From the NCBI GenBank assembly GCA_031272415.1, contig JAISTU010000113.1, forward strand, positions 1 through 5,439: a stretch of 5,439 bases of DNA, in the 5' to 3' direction. Origin of the DNA: Bacteroidales bacterium (GTDB lineage: Bacteria > Bacteroidota > Bacteroidia > Bacteroidales > WCHB1-69). The position numbers and the translations under genes are program-made. The notes below the pieces were generated by a model. That model worked only from the letters and a program-made list of their open reading frames with translations. It was not told where the DNA came from and did not search any database. Shown piece by piece: positions 1 to 5,276 of this stretch. How positions within the stretch are numbered: position 1 is the stretch's first letter; each line of letters opens with the position of its first letter.

Positions 1-1
1 A

Positions 2-397
2 AAATTAGCAGGTACAAAATGGAAACTCGAAGGTATAGTAAATGAACAGACAGGCGAAATGCAAATACTTGTGCCAACTGATTGCGAAGAATGTTATACT
101 TTGGAGTTTGATACGGATACAACCGCTTGTGGCAAAAGTGTTATGAGTACAGTGTATATTAATATAAACTATTTGGAAGGATATAGTTTAACCTTTGAAA
201 ACGAGCCATATAACGGTAATGATTATCGCGCAGCGCTTAGTTATATGAATGGCAGATATATAATTGAAGAAAGTCAATTAAAGTTGTATTTTGAAGAAGT
301 CAATGTTTCTTATTATTTATTTTTTTTAAAAAATTATCACAATGAAAACGAAAAGATTTTTCACAATTGGTATTGTATTACATTTTCTGATATGTAA
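2..397 (+). CDS. META/lipocalin-like protein, C-terminal part (5' end outside window)
   Basis: The frame is open from the left edge: 19 in-frame codons precede the first ATG at 59, so that ATG is internal and the gene starts outside the window. The 131 visible residues begin LAGTKWKLEGIVNEQTG, followed by DCEECYTLEFDTDTTACGKS. This pattern (an L-x-x-T-x-W strand, then a Cys-rich YTLxFDTD strand) is what I recall from small secreted or lipid-anchored META/lipocalin-like beta-barrel proteins of Bacteroidota. Their molecular role is mostly unknown, and the signal peptide or lipobox would lie off-window. The last 23 residues, from about residue 109, do not look like the family: such proteins normally end on a hydrophobic strand, here SYYLFF. 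Removing one T from the T8 run at 320-327 would put a TAA straight after that strand, so the tail is probably a frameshift product. The tail also overlaps the next reading frame by 56 bases. The coding call is firm; the family is inferred from remembered patterns. Confidence 0.75.
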   Translation, partial: KLAGTKWKLEGIVNEQTGEMQILVPTDCEECYTLEFDTDTTACGKSVMSTVYININYLEGYSLTFENEPYNGNDYRAALSYMNGRYIIEESQLKLYFEEVNVSYYLFFLKNYHNENEKIFHNWYCITFSDM

Positions 398-503
398 TAT
401 GCACGGGCAGATAAGCACGAAAGAAGTGCCCGTAAGTTTTGAGATACAAAATCTTTCTGCGAAGTCGGTTCTGTCCGTGGCAAATGTAATTGTTAAAGAA
501 TAG
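342..503 (+). pseudogene. N-terminal fragment of a secreted protein, probably a truncated exported peptidase
   Basis: This 53-codon frame runs from ATG 342 to TAG 501-503. It starts with a textbook signal peptide: basic MKTKR, a hydrophobic core FFTIGIVLHFLIC, then a likely cleavage site near HGQ (residues 21-23). The mature start QISTKEVPVSFE resembles, from memory, the opening of secreted Bacteroidota proteins, including serine or cysteine peptidases, where a QIS-x-x-E-x-P-x-SF segment precedes the propeptide. The frame then stops after IVKE, and the stop codon is made of the first bases of a C-rich dispersed repeat. I read it as the 5' stump of a much longer gene interrupted by repeat-associated rearrangement. 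It may still make a short exported peptide. The start overlaps the upstream frame by 56 bases, but would lie about 13 bases behind that gene's stop if the upstream frameshift were repaired. Which protein family it came from is uncertain. Confidence 0.6.
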
Positions 504-535
504 CCCCCTAAATCCCCCTCAAGGGGGGACTTTTT
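504..535 (+). terminator. C/G-rich hairpin repeat followed by a T run, possible terminator
   Basis: A C5 block at 504-508 is followed by an inverted pair, TCCCCC at 513-518 against GGGGGA at 524-529, with a loop of about five bases. ACTTTTT follows directly, so on the plus strand this has the form of an intrinsic terminator for the genes at the left edge. The same CCCCCTAAATCCCCC...GGGGG layout is a widespread dispersed repeat in Bacteroidota, so the terminator function is inference. Its first bases supply the stop codon of the truncated frame upstream. Confidence 0.55.
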
Positions 536-543
536 GAAATAAT

Positions 544-571
544 GTAGAGACGTAGCGTGCTACGTCTTTAC
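544..571. repeat. 28-bp near-perfect palindrome (ACGTAGC type)
   Basis: The arms AGACGTAGC (548-556) and GCTACGTCT (559-567) are perfect reverse complements around a 2-base centre. Pairing extends outward through GTA/TAC with a single G-T mismatch at 547/568. It would form a strong hairpin on either strand. This motif type recurs between genes in many Bacteroidota. Within this window it occurs only here. Confidence 0.7.
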
Positions 572-576
572 TTGTA

Positions 577-752
577 TTGTCTGAACTTTGATTTTCGTAT
601 GATTTATAAGATTGGCAGGATTATAATAATCTTGAAAATCATTCAAAATCAAAGTTCAGACAAGAAGGGGGGATTGCGGGGCAAGCCCGCAATGACGGTG
701 GAGACGGAGGCACAGATTTTAGAAATTTTTTCTCCCAAAAATGCAAAAAAAA
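577..752 (+). repeat. Composite intergenic repeat, full copy 1
   Basis: Three parts lie in a fixed order. (1) An 87-base unit at 577-663 is bounded by perfect 19-bp inverted arms starting TTGTCTGAAC and ending GTTCAGACAA, around an AT-rich centre. (2) A hairpin has stem ATTGCGGG (673-680) and CCCGCAAT (686-693), followed by GACGGTG. (3) After about 17 bases comes a 36-base module at 717-752 starting TTTTAGAA, with CTCCC in the middle and ending in an A8 run. The same three parts recur in the same order, inverted, at 5050-5220. Copy 1 ends 11 bases past the metG stop codon, between convergent genes, so its hairpins may also act as a two-way terminator. Reading frames through it encode an RGKPAMTV peptide, which is a by-product of the repeat. 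Confidence 0.85.
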
Positions 753-763
753 TAATCTCTCCA

Positions 764-2827
764 CTACCCTACGCTCACGCCGTTTTTGACTAATTGTGAG
801 GGAGTTATCAACACCAAACGTCCGTCAGCGTCTTCGGCTGATAGCAACATTCCTTCGCTGTCAATGTTTTTAAGTTTTCGGACAGCAAAATTGGCAATAA
901 AACAGACTTGTTTGCCCACCAATTCCTCAAATTTAGGGTAAGATTTGGCAATTCCACTAACAATTGTTCGCTTGTTTGCCCCGTCATCAATCACAAATTT
1001 GAGTAATTTATCGGTTTTTGGAACGCGTTCACAAGCCAAAACAGTGCCTACACGAATATCTATTTGCGAAAAAGTATCAAAACTGCACTCGGCTTTGACA
1101 GGCTTTGGCATATAGGCGGCTAATTGATTTTGTTTTTTAATTTCTTCCAATTTAACTAATTGTTTTTCAATGACTTCGTCTTCTATTTTTTTGAATAAAA
1201 ATTCAGCCTCATTGATAATGTGTGCATCTTTTAACAGATGTACATTGCCGGCTTGTCGCCATGTATAATTGCCAAGATTGAGCATTTTTTTCAATTTTTG
1301 AGATGTAAAAGGCAAAAACGGTTCACACAATATTGCTAAATTAGCCGTAATTTGGAGAGCGATATTCATCACAGTTTGAACACGTTGCGGGTCAGTTTTT
1401 ACCACTTTCCAAGGCTCATTATCGGTCAAATATTTATTGCCCAAACGTGCCAAATTCATCAATTCGCTCAATGCCTCTCTAAAATGATATTTTTCAATAT
1501 TTTTACCAATGAGTTCAGGATAGATAGCAATTTGTGCAATCGCCTCATTATCAATATTTTTCAATTCCGTAACAGCGGGTATTTTTCCTTGATAATAATT
1601 GTGGGTCAAAGAAATAATTCGATTGACATAATTGCCCAAAATTGCCAATAATTCATTGTTATTTTTTGCCTGAAAATCGCTCCATGTAAAATCGTTATCT
1701 TTGGTTTCGGGCGCATTGGCGGTCAAAACATATCGCAAAGTGTCCTGTTGGTTGGGAAAATCAATCAAATATTCATGCAACCAAACCGCCCATTTTTTGG
1801 ATGTTGAGATTTTGTTGCTTTCCAAATTCAAAAATTCATTGGCAGGCACATTGTCGGGCAAAATATAATTGCCGTCCGCCTGCAACATTACAGGGAATAT
1901 AATGCAGTGAAAGACAATATTATCCTTACCTATAAAATGCACTAATTTGGTATTTTTATCTTTCCAATAATCCTCCCATTTTTTGCCTGTTTGTGCTGCC
2001 CAAATTTTGGTGGCGGAAATGTAACCAATAGGTGCGTCAAACCAAACATACAGCACTTTCCCTTTCTCGTTGGGCAAGGGCAATTTCACCCCCCAATCCA
2101 AATCTCGCGTAACAGCACGGGGCAATAAACCGGCATCTATCCACGATTTACATTGTCCATAAACGTTTGATTTCCAATCAGTTTTATGCCCTTCTAAAAT
2201 CCATTTTTTCAAAAAATCTTCATATTGGTCAAGCGGCAAAAACCAATGTTTTGTCTCTTTTAAAACAGGAGCATTGCCGCTGAGCATTGATTTAGGATTG
2301 AGTAATTCGGTAGGACTTAAACTGCTTCCGCAGGCTTCACATTGGTCGCCATACGCTTGCTCGTAGCCACATTTTGGACAAGTTCCAATAATGTATCTAT
2401 CCGCCAAAAACTGCTCTGCTTGCTCGTCATAATATTGTTGGGTTGTTTTTTCGATAAATTTTCCTTTTTCATACAAATTTTTAAAAAAATCAGCCGCCGT
2501 TTGATGATGCACAGGGTCAGAAGTGCGGGAATATATATCAAAACTGATGCCTAAATCCTCAAAAGATTGCTTAATAATTTGGTGATATTTATCTACAATT
2601 TGTTGAGGTTCAACACCTTCCTTTCGGGCTAAAATAGTAATAGGAACGCCATGTTCATCGCTTCCGCCGATAAAAACAACGTCCTCTTGGCAAAGTCTCA
2701 AATACCTTGCATATATATCGGCAGGAATATAAACGCCCGCCAAATGTCCAATATGTAAAGGTCCATTGGCATAGGGCAATGCCGACGTGATTGTATGTCT
2801 TTTAAATTGATTTTCTGTATAAAGCAT
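764..2827 (-). CDS. metG: Methionyl-tRNA synthetase (MetRS)
   Basis: Cytoplasmic class I aminoacyl-tRNA synthetase that charges tRNA(Met), including initiator tRNA, with methionine using ATP. The 687-residue product is full length for the long bacterial form. The Rossmann catalytic domain opens with ITSALPYANGPLHIGHL, with the HIGH motif at residues 25-28. A zinc knuckle follows, with Cys 150, 153, 163 and 166 (CPKC and CEAC). The second signature is KISTS at 339-343, in place of KMSKS; as I recall this is usual in Bacteroidota enzymes and not a defect. The anticodon-binding helical domain spans roughly residues 380-540, with WRQAG near 523. A linker follows, then an OB-fold tRNA-binding domain from about residue 583 to the end (DIRVG at 590-594), as in EMAPII/Arc1p, which promotes dimerisation and tRNA binding. 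The ATG at 2827 is chosen because the family motif begins only about ten residues later and a -7-like box lies 30 bases upstream. It is probably transcribed alone: a 312-base gap separates it from the upstream OmpA-like gene. Confidence 0.98.
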   Translation of the reverse strand: MLYTENQFKRHTITSALPYANGPLHIGHLAGVYIPADIYARYLRLCQEDVVFIGGSDEHGVPITILARKEGVEPQQIVDKYHQIIKQSFEDLGISFDIYSRTSDPVHHQTAADFFKNLYEKGKFIEKTTQQYYDEQAEQFLADRYIIGTCPKCGYEQAYGDQCEACGSSLSPTELLNPKSMLSGNAPVLKETKHWFLPLDQYEDFLKKWILEGHKTDWKSNVYGQCKSWIDAGLLPRAVTRDLDWGVKLPLPNEKGKVLYVWFDAPIGYISATKIWAAQTGKKWEDYWKDKNTKLVHFIGKDNIVFHCIIFPVMLQADGNYILPDNVPANEFLNLESNKISTSKKWAVWLHEYLIDFPNQQDTLRYVLTANAPETKDNDFTWSDFQAKNNNELLAILGNYVNRIISLTHNYYQGKIPAVTELKNIDNEAIAQIAIYPELIGKNIEKYHFREALSELMNLARLGNKYLTDNEPWKVVKTDPQRVQTVMNIALQITANLAILCEPFLPFTSQKLKKMLNLGNYTWRQAGNVHLLKDAHIINEAEFLFKKIEDEVIEKQLVKLEEIKKQNQLAAYMPKPVKAECSFDTFSQIDIRVGTVLACERVPKTDKLLKFVIDDGANKRTIVSGIAKSYPKFEELVGKQVCFIANFAVRKLKNIDSEGMLLSAEDADGRLVLITPSQLVKNGVSVG

Positions 2828-2857
2828 ATTTTTGTACCTGCTATCTTATGTGATATA

Positions 2858-2865
2858 CAAAAATA
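2858..2865 (-). promoter_or_regulatory. Putative metG -7 promoter box
   Basis: On the minus strand TATTTTTG matches the Bacteroidota sigma-ABfr -7 consensus TAnnTTTG and lies 30 bases before the metG ATG. A TTG at 2877-2879 is only 11 bases upstream of the box, shorter than the usual spacing of about 17-23, and no TTG occurs at the standard distance. The -33 element is therefore weak or absent. The box and the TTG are both inside a 50-bp repeat shared with the ompA promoter. Confidence 0.5.
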
Positions 2866-2938
2866 CACATTTTTTTCAATTAAAAATTAAAAAATATTTT
2901 TTTTATTAAAAATTGTGAATTGAGAATTGAGAATTAAA
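2858..2938. repeat. Promoter-carrying dispersed repeat, copy A, with heptamer tandem
   Basis: Bases 2858-2907 align without gaps to 4160-4209 with 45 of 50 identical, including the stretch CAATTAAAAATTAAAAAA. The block ends at the -7 box on the metG side. Beyond it lie four 7-base units at 2911-2938 (AATTGTG, AATTGAG, AATTGAG, AATTAAA). The copy upstream of ompA has the same arrangement with a different heptamer. Confidence 0.75.
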
Positions 2939-2979
2939 TTTCCTCTTCGTCCCTTTATTTTTTACCAACTTTTCATCAA

Positions 2980-3015
2980 TTTTAGAACGTTTTTATCCCA
3001 AAATGCAAAAAAAAA
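2980..3015 (+). repeat. Dispersed 36-bp TTTTAGAAC module, copy 3
   Basis: This is a stand-alone copy of the third part of the composite repeat: TTTTAGAACG, then ATCCC, then AAAATGC and an A9 run. It is not accompanied by the TCTGAAC palindrome or the GCGGG hairpin found in the full copies. It lies antisense to metG and ompA, in the gap between them. Compared with copy 4 it differs at only a few positions. Confidence 0.75.
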
Positions 3016-3139
3016 CTACACACTCTCTCAGACAAGGCATACCGTTACCGCTACAATCAATGTGAGTAGCCAAAGTATTAACGATTTTTTGCCAGTAATT
3101 TGGTTACTCCGTGATACAAATCCATTTTGTCAAATTCGC
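3016..3139. other. Gap downstream of ompA, no gene seen
   Basis: This stretch lies between the module and the ompA stop codon. I see no convincing coding region. On the minus strand a 33-codon stop-to-stop stretch at 3031-3129 reads as a hydrophobic segment ending VAVTVCLV, but it has no ATG. The short imperfect hairpin AGTAA/TTACT around 3094-3108 is the only terminator-like structure, and it has a weak stem. Confidence 0.4.
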
Positions 3140-4132
3140 TTACTTCAACACTTCTAACAGTGCATTAAGATTAGGTGTAAGAATAATTTCTGTTCGGCGA
3201 TTTTTTGAGCGGGCTTCTTTGGTGTTATTGTCATCAATGGGAACATATTCGCCTCTCCCTGCGGCAGTTAGCCGTTGTGGTTGTATAGACGGTGCATATT
3301 TGAGAATTGCTTTTACCACCGAAGTCGCCCGCATGACGCTCAAATCCCAATTATCCCTAATTTGTGCCCCCGAAGCCGCCGTCAAAGGCACATTATCCGT
3401 ATGACCCTCTACCAACACGTTAATGCCTGTGTCAGAGGTTAACACGTTTGCCAATGCCTTCAAAGCCTCTTCTCCTTTGGGGTCAATATTGAATTTTCCG
3501 CTGGCAAAAAGCAACTTTTCATCCATAGAAACATATATTTTCCCATCTTTTTCGCTCACCGCCAAATCACTACCTTCAAACCCTTTGAGTGCCGTTTTTA
3601 TTTTGGCTTTCAACGCCTGCACATCTGCATCTTTTTTGTCCAAAATAGACTGTAATTCAATCATTTTAGCATTTTGAGCATTTAAATCATTGGTTTTTTT
3701 AGTCAAATCTTCTTCCAAATCATTGAGTTCCTTTTCTTTGGTTTCGAGTTGCTGTTGCATGCCATTGAGACGGGCAAGCATGTTTTCCAATTCTTTTTTA
3801 TTGCCTGTATTCATGGCAGAATAGGTTTTGGTCAATTCGTCATAATTCTGTTGTAAATTATTTAAATTAGACTGTAATTCACGATTTTGCCTTCCTAAAA
3901 CCAAAGTATCTTGCAAAAATTGCTTAATTCTCTCATTATCTTGCATTTGTGTTGATTTCAATTGGGCAAGTTGATTGTCCAAATTGGTTTTATCAATCTC
4001 TATTTTTTTCCTCTGGGCTTCACAATTACTCAAAGCATCGCTGATTTCAGTGTATACTTTTTTACTTACACACCCTTCCAATCCTATACAAACTGCTAAT
4101 ATTGCAGTACTTACAATCAATATTTTTTTCAT
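3140..4132 (-). CDS. OmpA-family lipoprotein with coiled coil and peptidoglycan-binding domain
   Basis: A 330-residue envelope protein that most likely tethers the outer membrane to peptidoglycan. Residues 1-20 are a lipoprotein signal peptide (MKKILIVSTAILAVCIGLEG) with the lipobox LEGC; Cys21 would be lipidated after signal peptidase II cleavage. Residues of about 28-180 are rich in Gln, Asn, Glu, Lys and regularly spaced Leu, forming a long coiled coil likely to span the periplasm. Residues of about 200-320 are an OmpA/MotB C-terminal domain: LLFASGKFNIDPKG at 207-220, GHTDNVPL at 243-250, NWDLSVMRA at 261-269 (the RA arginine is Arg268), and AGRGE...SKNRRTEI at 291-316. The conserved Asp and Arg of the NWDLSxxRA block are those that bind diaminopimelate in OmpA. 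There is no N-terminal beta-barrel, so it belongs with Pal/MotB-like proteins rather than porin OmpA. AGGA sits only two bases before the ATG, too close to act as a normal ribosome binding site. A -7-like box 27 bases upstream suggests its own promoter. Confidence 0.93.
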   Translation of the reverse strand: MKKILIVSTAILAVCIGLEGCVSKKVYTEISDALSNCEAQRKKIEIDKTNLDNQLAQLKSTQMQDNERIKQFLQDTLVLGRQNRELQSNLNNLQQNYDELTKTYSAMNTGNKKELENMLARLNGMQQQLETKEKELNDLEEDLTKKTNDLNAQNAKMIELQSILDKKDADVQALKAKIKTALKGFEGSDLAVSEKDGKIYVSMDEKLLFASGKFNIDPKGEEALKALANVLTSDTGINVLVEGHTDNVPLTAASGAQIRDNWDLSVMRATSVVKAILKYAPSIQPQRLTAAGRGEYVPIDDNNTKEARSKNRRTEIILTPNLNALLEVLK

Positions 4133-4159
4133 CTTCCTAAAAAAATTAAATACTTTTTA

Positions 4160-4167
4160 CAAAGATA
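4160..4167 (-). promoter_or_regulatory. Putative ompA-like gene -7 promoter box
   Basis: Minus-strand TATCTTTG is a perfect fit to the Bacteroidota TAnnTTTG -7 consensus and lies 27 bases before the ATG. As at metG, the nearest upstream TTG (4179-4181) is 11 bases away, shorter than the usual spacing. The shared spacing follows from the shared 50-bp repeat. Confidence 0.6.
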
Positions 4168-4227
4168 CACCTTTTTCTCAATTAAAAATTAAAAAACTTT
4201 TTTTTTATTGAGAATGGAGAATGGAGA
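4160..4227. repeat. Promoter-carrying dispersed repeat, copy B, with heptamer tandem
   Basis: Bases 4160-4209 match 2858-2907 at 45 of 50 positions without gaps. Three 7-base units follow at 4207-4227 (ATTGAGA, ATGGAGA, ATGGAGA). A T9 run then leads straight into the next repeat module. It occupies the same place relative to ompA as copy A does relative to metG. Confidence 0.75.
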
Positions 4228-4231
4228 ATTA

Positions 4232-4267
4232 TTTTTTTTTGCATTTGGGGAGAAAAATGTTCTAAAA
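4232..4267 (-). repeat. Dispersed 36-bp TTTTAGAAC module, copy 4
   Basis: Read on the minus strand it starts TTTTAGAACATTTTTCTCCC and ends in ATGC plus an A9 run, the closest match to the consensus of the four copies. It lies 24 bases downstream of the DUF1848 stop codon and directly abuts heptamer copy B. Confidence 0.8.
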
Positions 4268-4291
4268 AATGAAAATGGATAGTTATTTTTG

Positions 4292-4906
4292 CTATTTTAT
4301 TATACTTTCATTGTTTTTATTGGGTATTTGGGTATTTTTCAGCACAACTTCTTTTGACGTGTTGGCATAACAATAGACACAAAAATGGGGACAAGTATTG
4401 TACATTCCAATATCCTTGCTAATCATGCAATTACAAGATTTTCTCTGTCCTTTGTCTTTCAACTTTTCGGGTGATAGTGGTGTGTTGGCATTGTCAAATA
4501 AATCGCCTTTTAGGGGCATTTTTCCATAATTGAGATAATGTACCAACGCTTTATCTTCACTGAAAATTTGTTTCATCAATTCACCGTCAATACAGCGATT
4601 ATGTTCTATTCCAAATTGTTGTAAATCAATTTGTTCCGCACATGTAGAAAGAGTAATACTCCAACCATTTTGTTGCCAATGTTCTCTAATTTTCACCAAT
4701 CCTTCTGCTATTTCACTCATTGTCTGATAGTTCCATTCCTTGTAAGCAATGTTTGCCCGTTTGAGATTGTATTCCACTTTTTTGTAAAATTCTCCAATGT
4801 CGGCAAAACTAAAAAACAATTTATCTGTATAGCCTTTGAGTTGATTTTCAATGTTCCAAATGCGTTTCAATATTTCGCGTGGAGTAATATGTTCGGTCAA
4901 AATCAT
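4292..4906 (-). CDS. DUF1848 radical-SAM-like protein, C-terminal part, 5'-truncated
   Basis: The 204-residue frame is recognised by its C-terminal block: SCNC (Cys158, Cys160), then DIGMYNTCPHFCVYCYAN at 165-182. Cys172, Cys176 and Cys179 form the C-x3-C-x2-C spacing of an iron-sulfur cluster site like that of radical SAM enzymes. This block is diagnostic, as I recall, of DUF1848 proteins (usually near 300 residues), whose reaction is unknown. The N-terminal part of the family, with its SRRTD-type motif, is missing. The frame stays open for 18 codons before the ATG and reads KIGKEKVIWRFDP directly into MILTE. Those residues belong to the family core, yet they have no start codon and end at a TGA (4961-4963), with a second in-frame TGA two codons further up. 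The ATG at 4906 is therefore likely an internal Met and the gene a 5'-deleted pseudogene. The cluster-binding end is intact, but without the N-terminal half activity is unlikely. No promoter-like box is evident upstream. Confidence 0.8.
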   Translation of the reverse strand: MILTEHITPREILKRIWNIENQLKGYTDKLFFSFADIGEFYKKVEYNLKRANIAYKEWNYQTMSEIAEGLVKIREHWQQNGWSITLSTCAEQIDLQQFGIEHNRCIDGELMKQIFSEDKALVHYLNYGKMPLKGDLFDNANTPLSPEKLKDKGQRKSCNCMISKDIGMYNTCPHFCVYCYANTSKEVVLKNTQIPNKNNESIIK

Positions 4907-4960
4907 GGGGTCAAACCGCCAAATAACTTTTTCTTTGCCAATTTTATCCGAAAGGGCATA
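4907..4960 (-). pseudogene. Stranded upstream codons of the DUF1848 gene
   Basis: Eighteen in-frame codons lie between the TGA at 4961-4963 and the ATG at 4904-4906 and read YALSDKIGKEKVIWRFDP. The KIGKEKVIWRFDP part fits the conserved DUF1848 strand that precedes the IL-T segment. There is no ATG, GTG or TTG in this stretch. It marks where recognisable coding sequence stops and AT-rich repeat DNA begins. Confidence 0.65.
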
Positions 4961-5026
4961 TCAAAATCAGTTCTCCGCTAAAAAGAGAAAATAAAAGGTA
5001 TTTTTTGTGTTTTTTTGAGAGAAAAT

Positions 5027-5047
5027 GAATATAGAGTGTAGAGTGCA
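5027..5047. repeat. Heptamer tandem, three units
   Basis: Three 7-base units (GAATATA, GAGTGTA, GAGTGCA) lie against the A/T-run end of composite copy 2. This is the same position that the heptamers at 4207-4227 take beside module copy 4. The unit sequence differs but the period and placement are kept. Confidence 0.55.
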
Positions 5048-5049
5048 GA

Positions 5050-5220
5050 TTTTTTTTGTATTTTGGAGAATAATGTTCTAAAATTAAACATTTCCCCTGC
5101 ACCGTCATTGCGGGTTTGCCCCGCAATCCCTTTGTCTGAACTGTGATTTGGAATGATTAACATGATTACTATGATTTCACACAAATCAAAAAAATCATAC
5201 GAAAATCAAAGTTCAGACAA
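5050..5220 (-). repeat. Composite intergenic repeat, full copy 2 (inverted)
   Basis: Read on the minus strand it repeats copy 1 part by part. The first 29 bases (5220 down to 5192) are identical to 577-605. The closing arm of the 89-base palindromic unit ends at 5132, pairing 17 of 18 inner bases. The GCGGG hairpin (5107-5127, on either strand) with its GACGGTG flank matches 29 of 30 bases of 671-700. The TTTTAGAAC module closes it at 5083-5050 with an A8 run. The central AT-rich part and the spacers have diverged more. Confidence 0.85.
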
Positions 5221-5275
5221 TTTTTAAAATCATAATAATCATATAAATCGTATGAAAATCAGCGGTTCAGACAAA
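5221..5275 (-). repeat. Partial third TCTGAAC repeat arm next to thioredoxin
   Basis: On the minus strand it begins TTTGTCTGAACCGCTGATTT and runs through ATACGATTTATATGATT before meeting the start of composite copy 2 at 5220. It resembles the opening arm and AT-rich centre of the palindromic unit but has no closing arm of its own, so two units sit head to tail. Its outer end is one base from the thioredoxin stop codon. Confidence 0.7.
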
Positions 5276-5276
5276 T

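Noticed and set aside
9..20. GCAGGTACAAAA at the left edge also occurs just before the metG ATG on the minus strand
   Set aside because: It is a single 12-base match, one copy being inside a coding region, with no extension on either side. It is most likely chance.
339..343. Possible defective MetRS because the KMSKS loop (residues 339-343 of the metG protein) reads KISTS
   Set aside because: The variant keeps the key Lys and Ser positions and, from memory, is normal in MetRS of this phylum; all other motifs are intact. The coordinates given here are protein residues, not bases.
557..793. Plus-strand 78-codon frame containing RGKPAMTVE
   Set aside because: It runs through composite repeat copy 1. 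The same RGKPAMTV peptide appears in frames through copy 2 (4944-5126, minus), so it is a by-product of the GCGGG hairpin repeat and not a gene.
1352..2554. Frames of 70-99 codons on both strands inside metG
   Set aside because: They are shadows of the complete methionyl-tRNA synthetase frame.
3031..3129. Minus-strand hydrophobic stretch (KKSLILWLLTLIVAVTVCLV) plus a 15-codon MDLYHGVTKLLAKNR frame overlapping it
   Set aside because: The hydrophobic frame has no ATG, and the ATG frame stops after 15 codons. They could be joined only by assuming a frameshift. It may be a decayed membrane protein, but the support is too weak for a feature.
3111..3677. Plus-strand frames of 84-97 codons opposite the ompA-like gene
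   Set aside because: They are antisense shadows of a well-supported coding region, with low-complexity Ser/Leu-rich products and no recognisable domain.
4944..5184. Two minus-strand frames (60 and 68 codons) upstream of the DUF1848 fragment
   Set aside because: They lie over composite copy 2, the heptamers and AT-rich DNA, share no family features, and the first ends inside the DUF1848 remnant in another frame.
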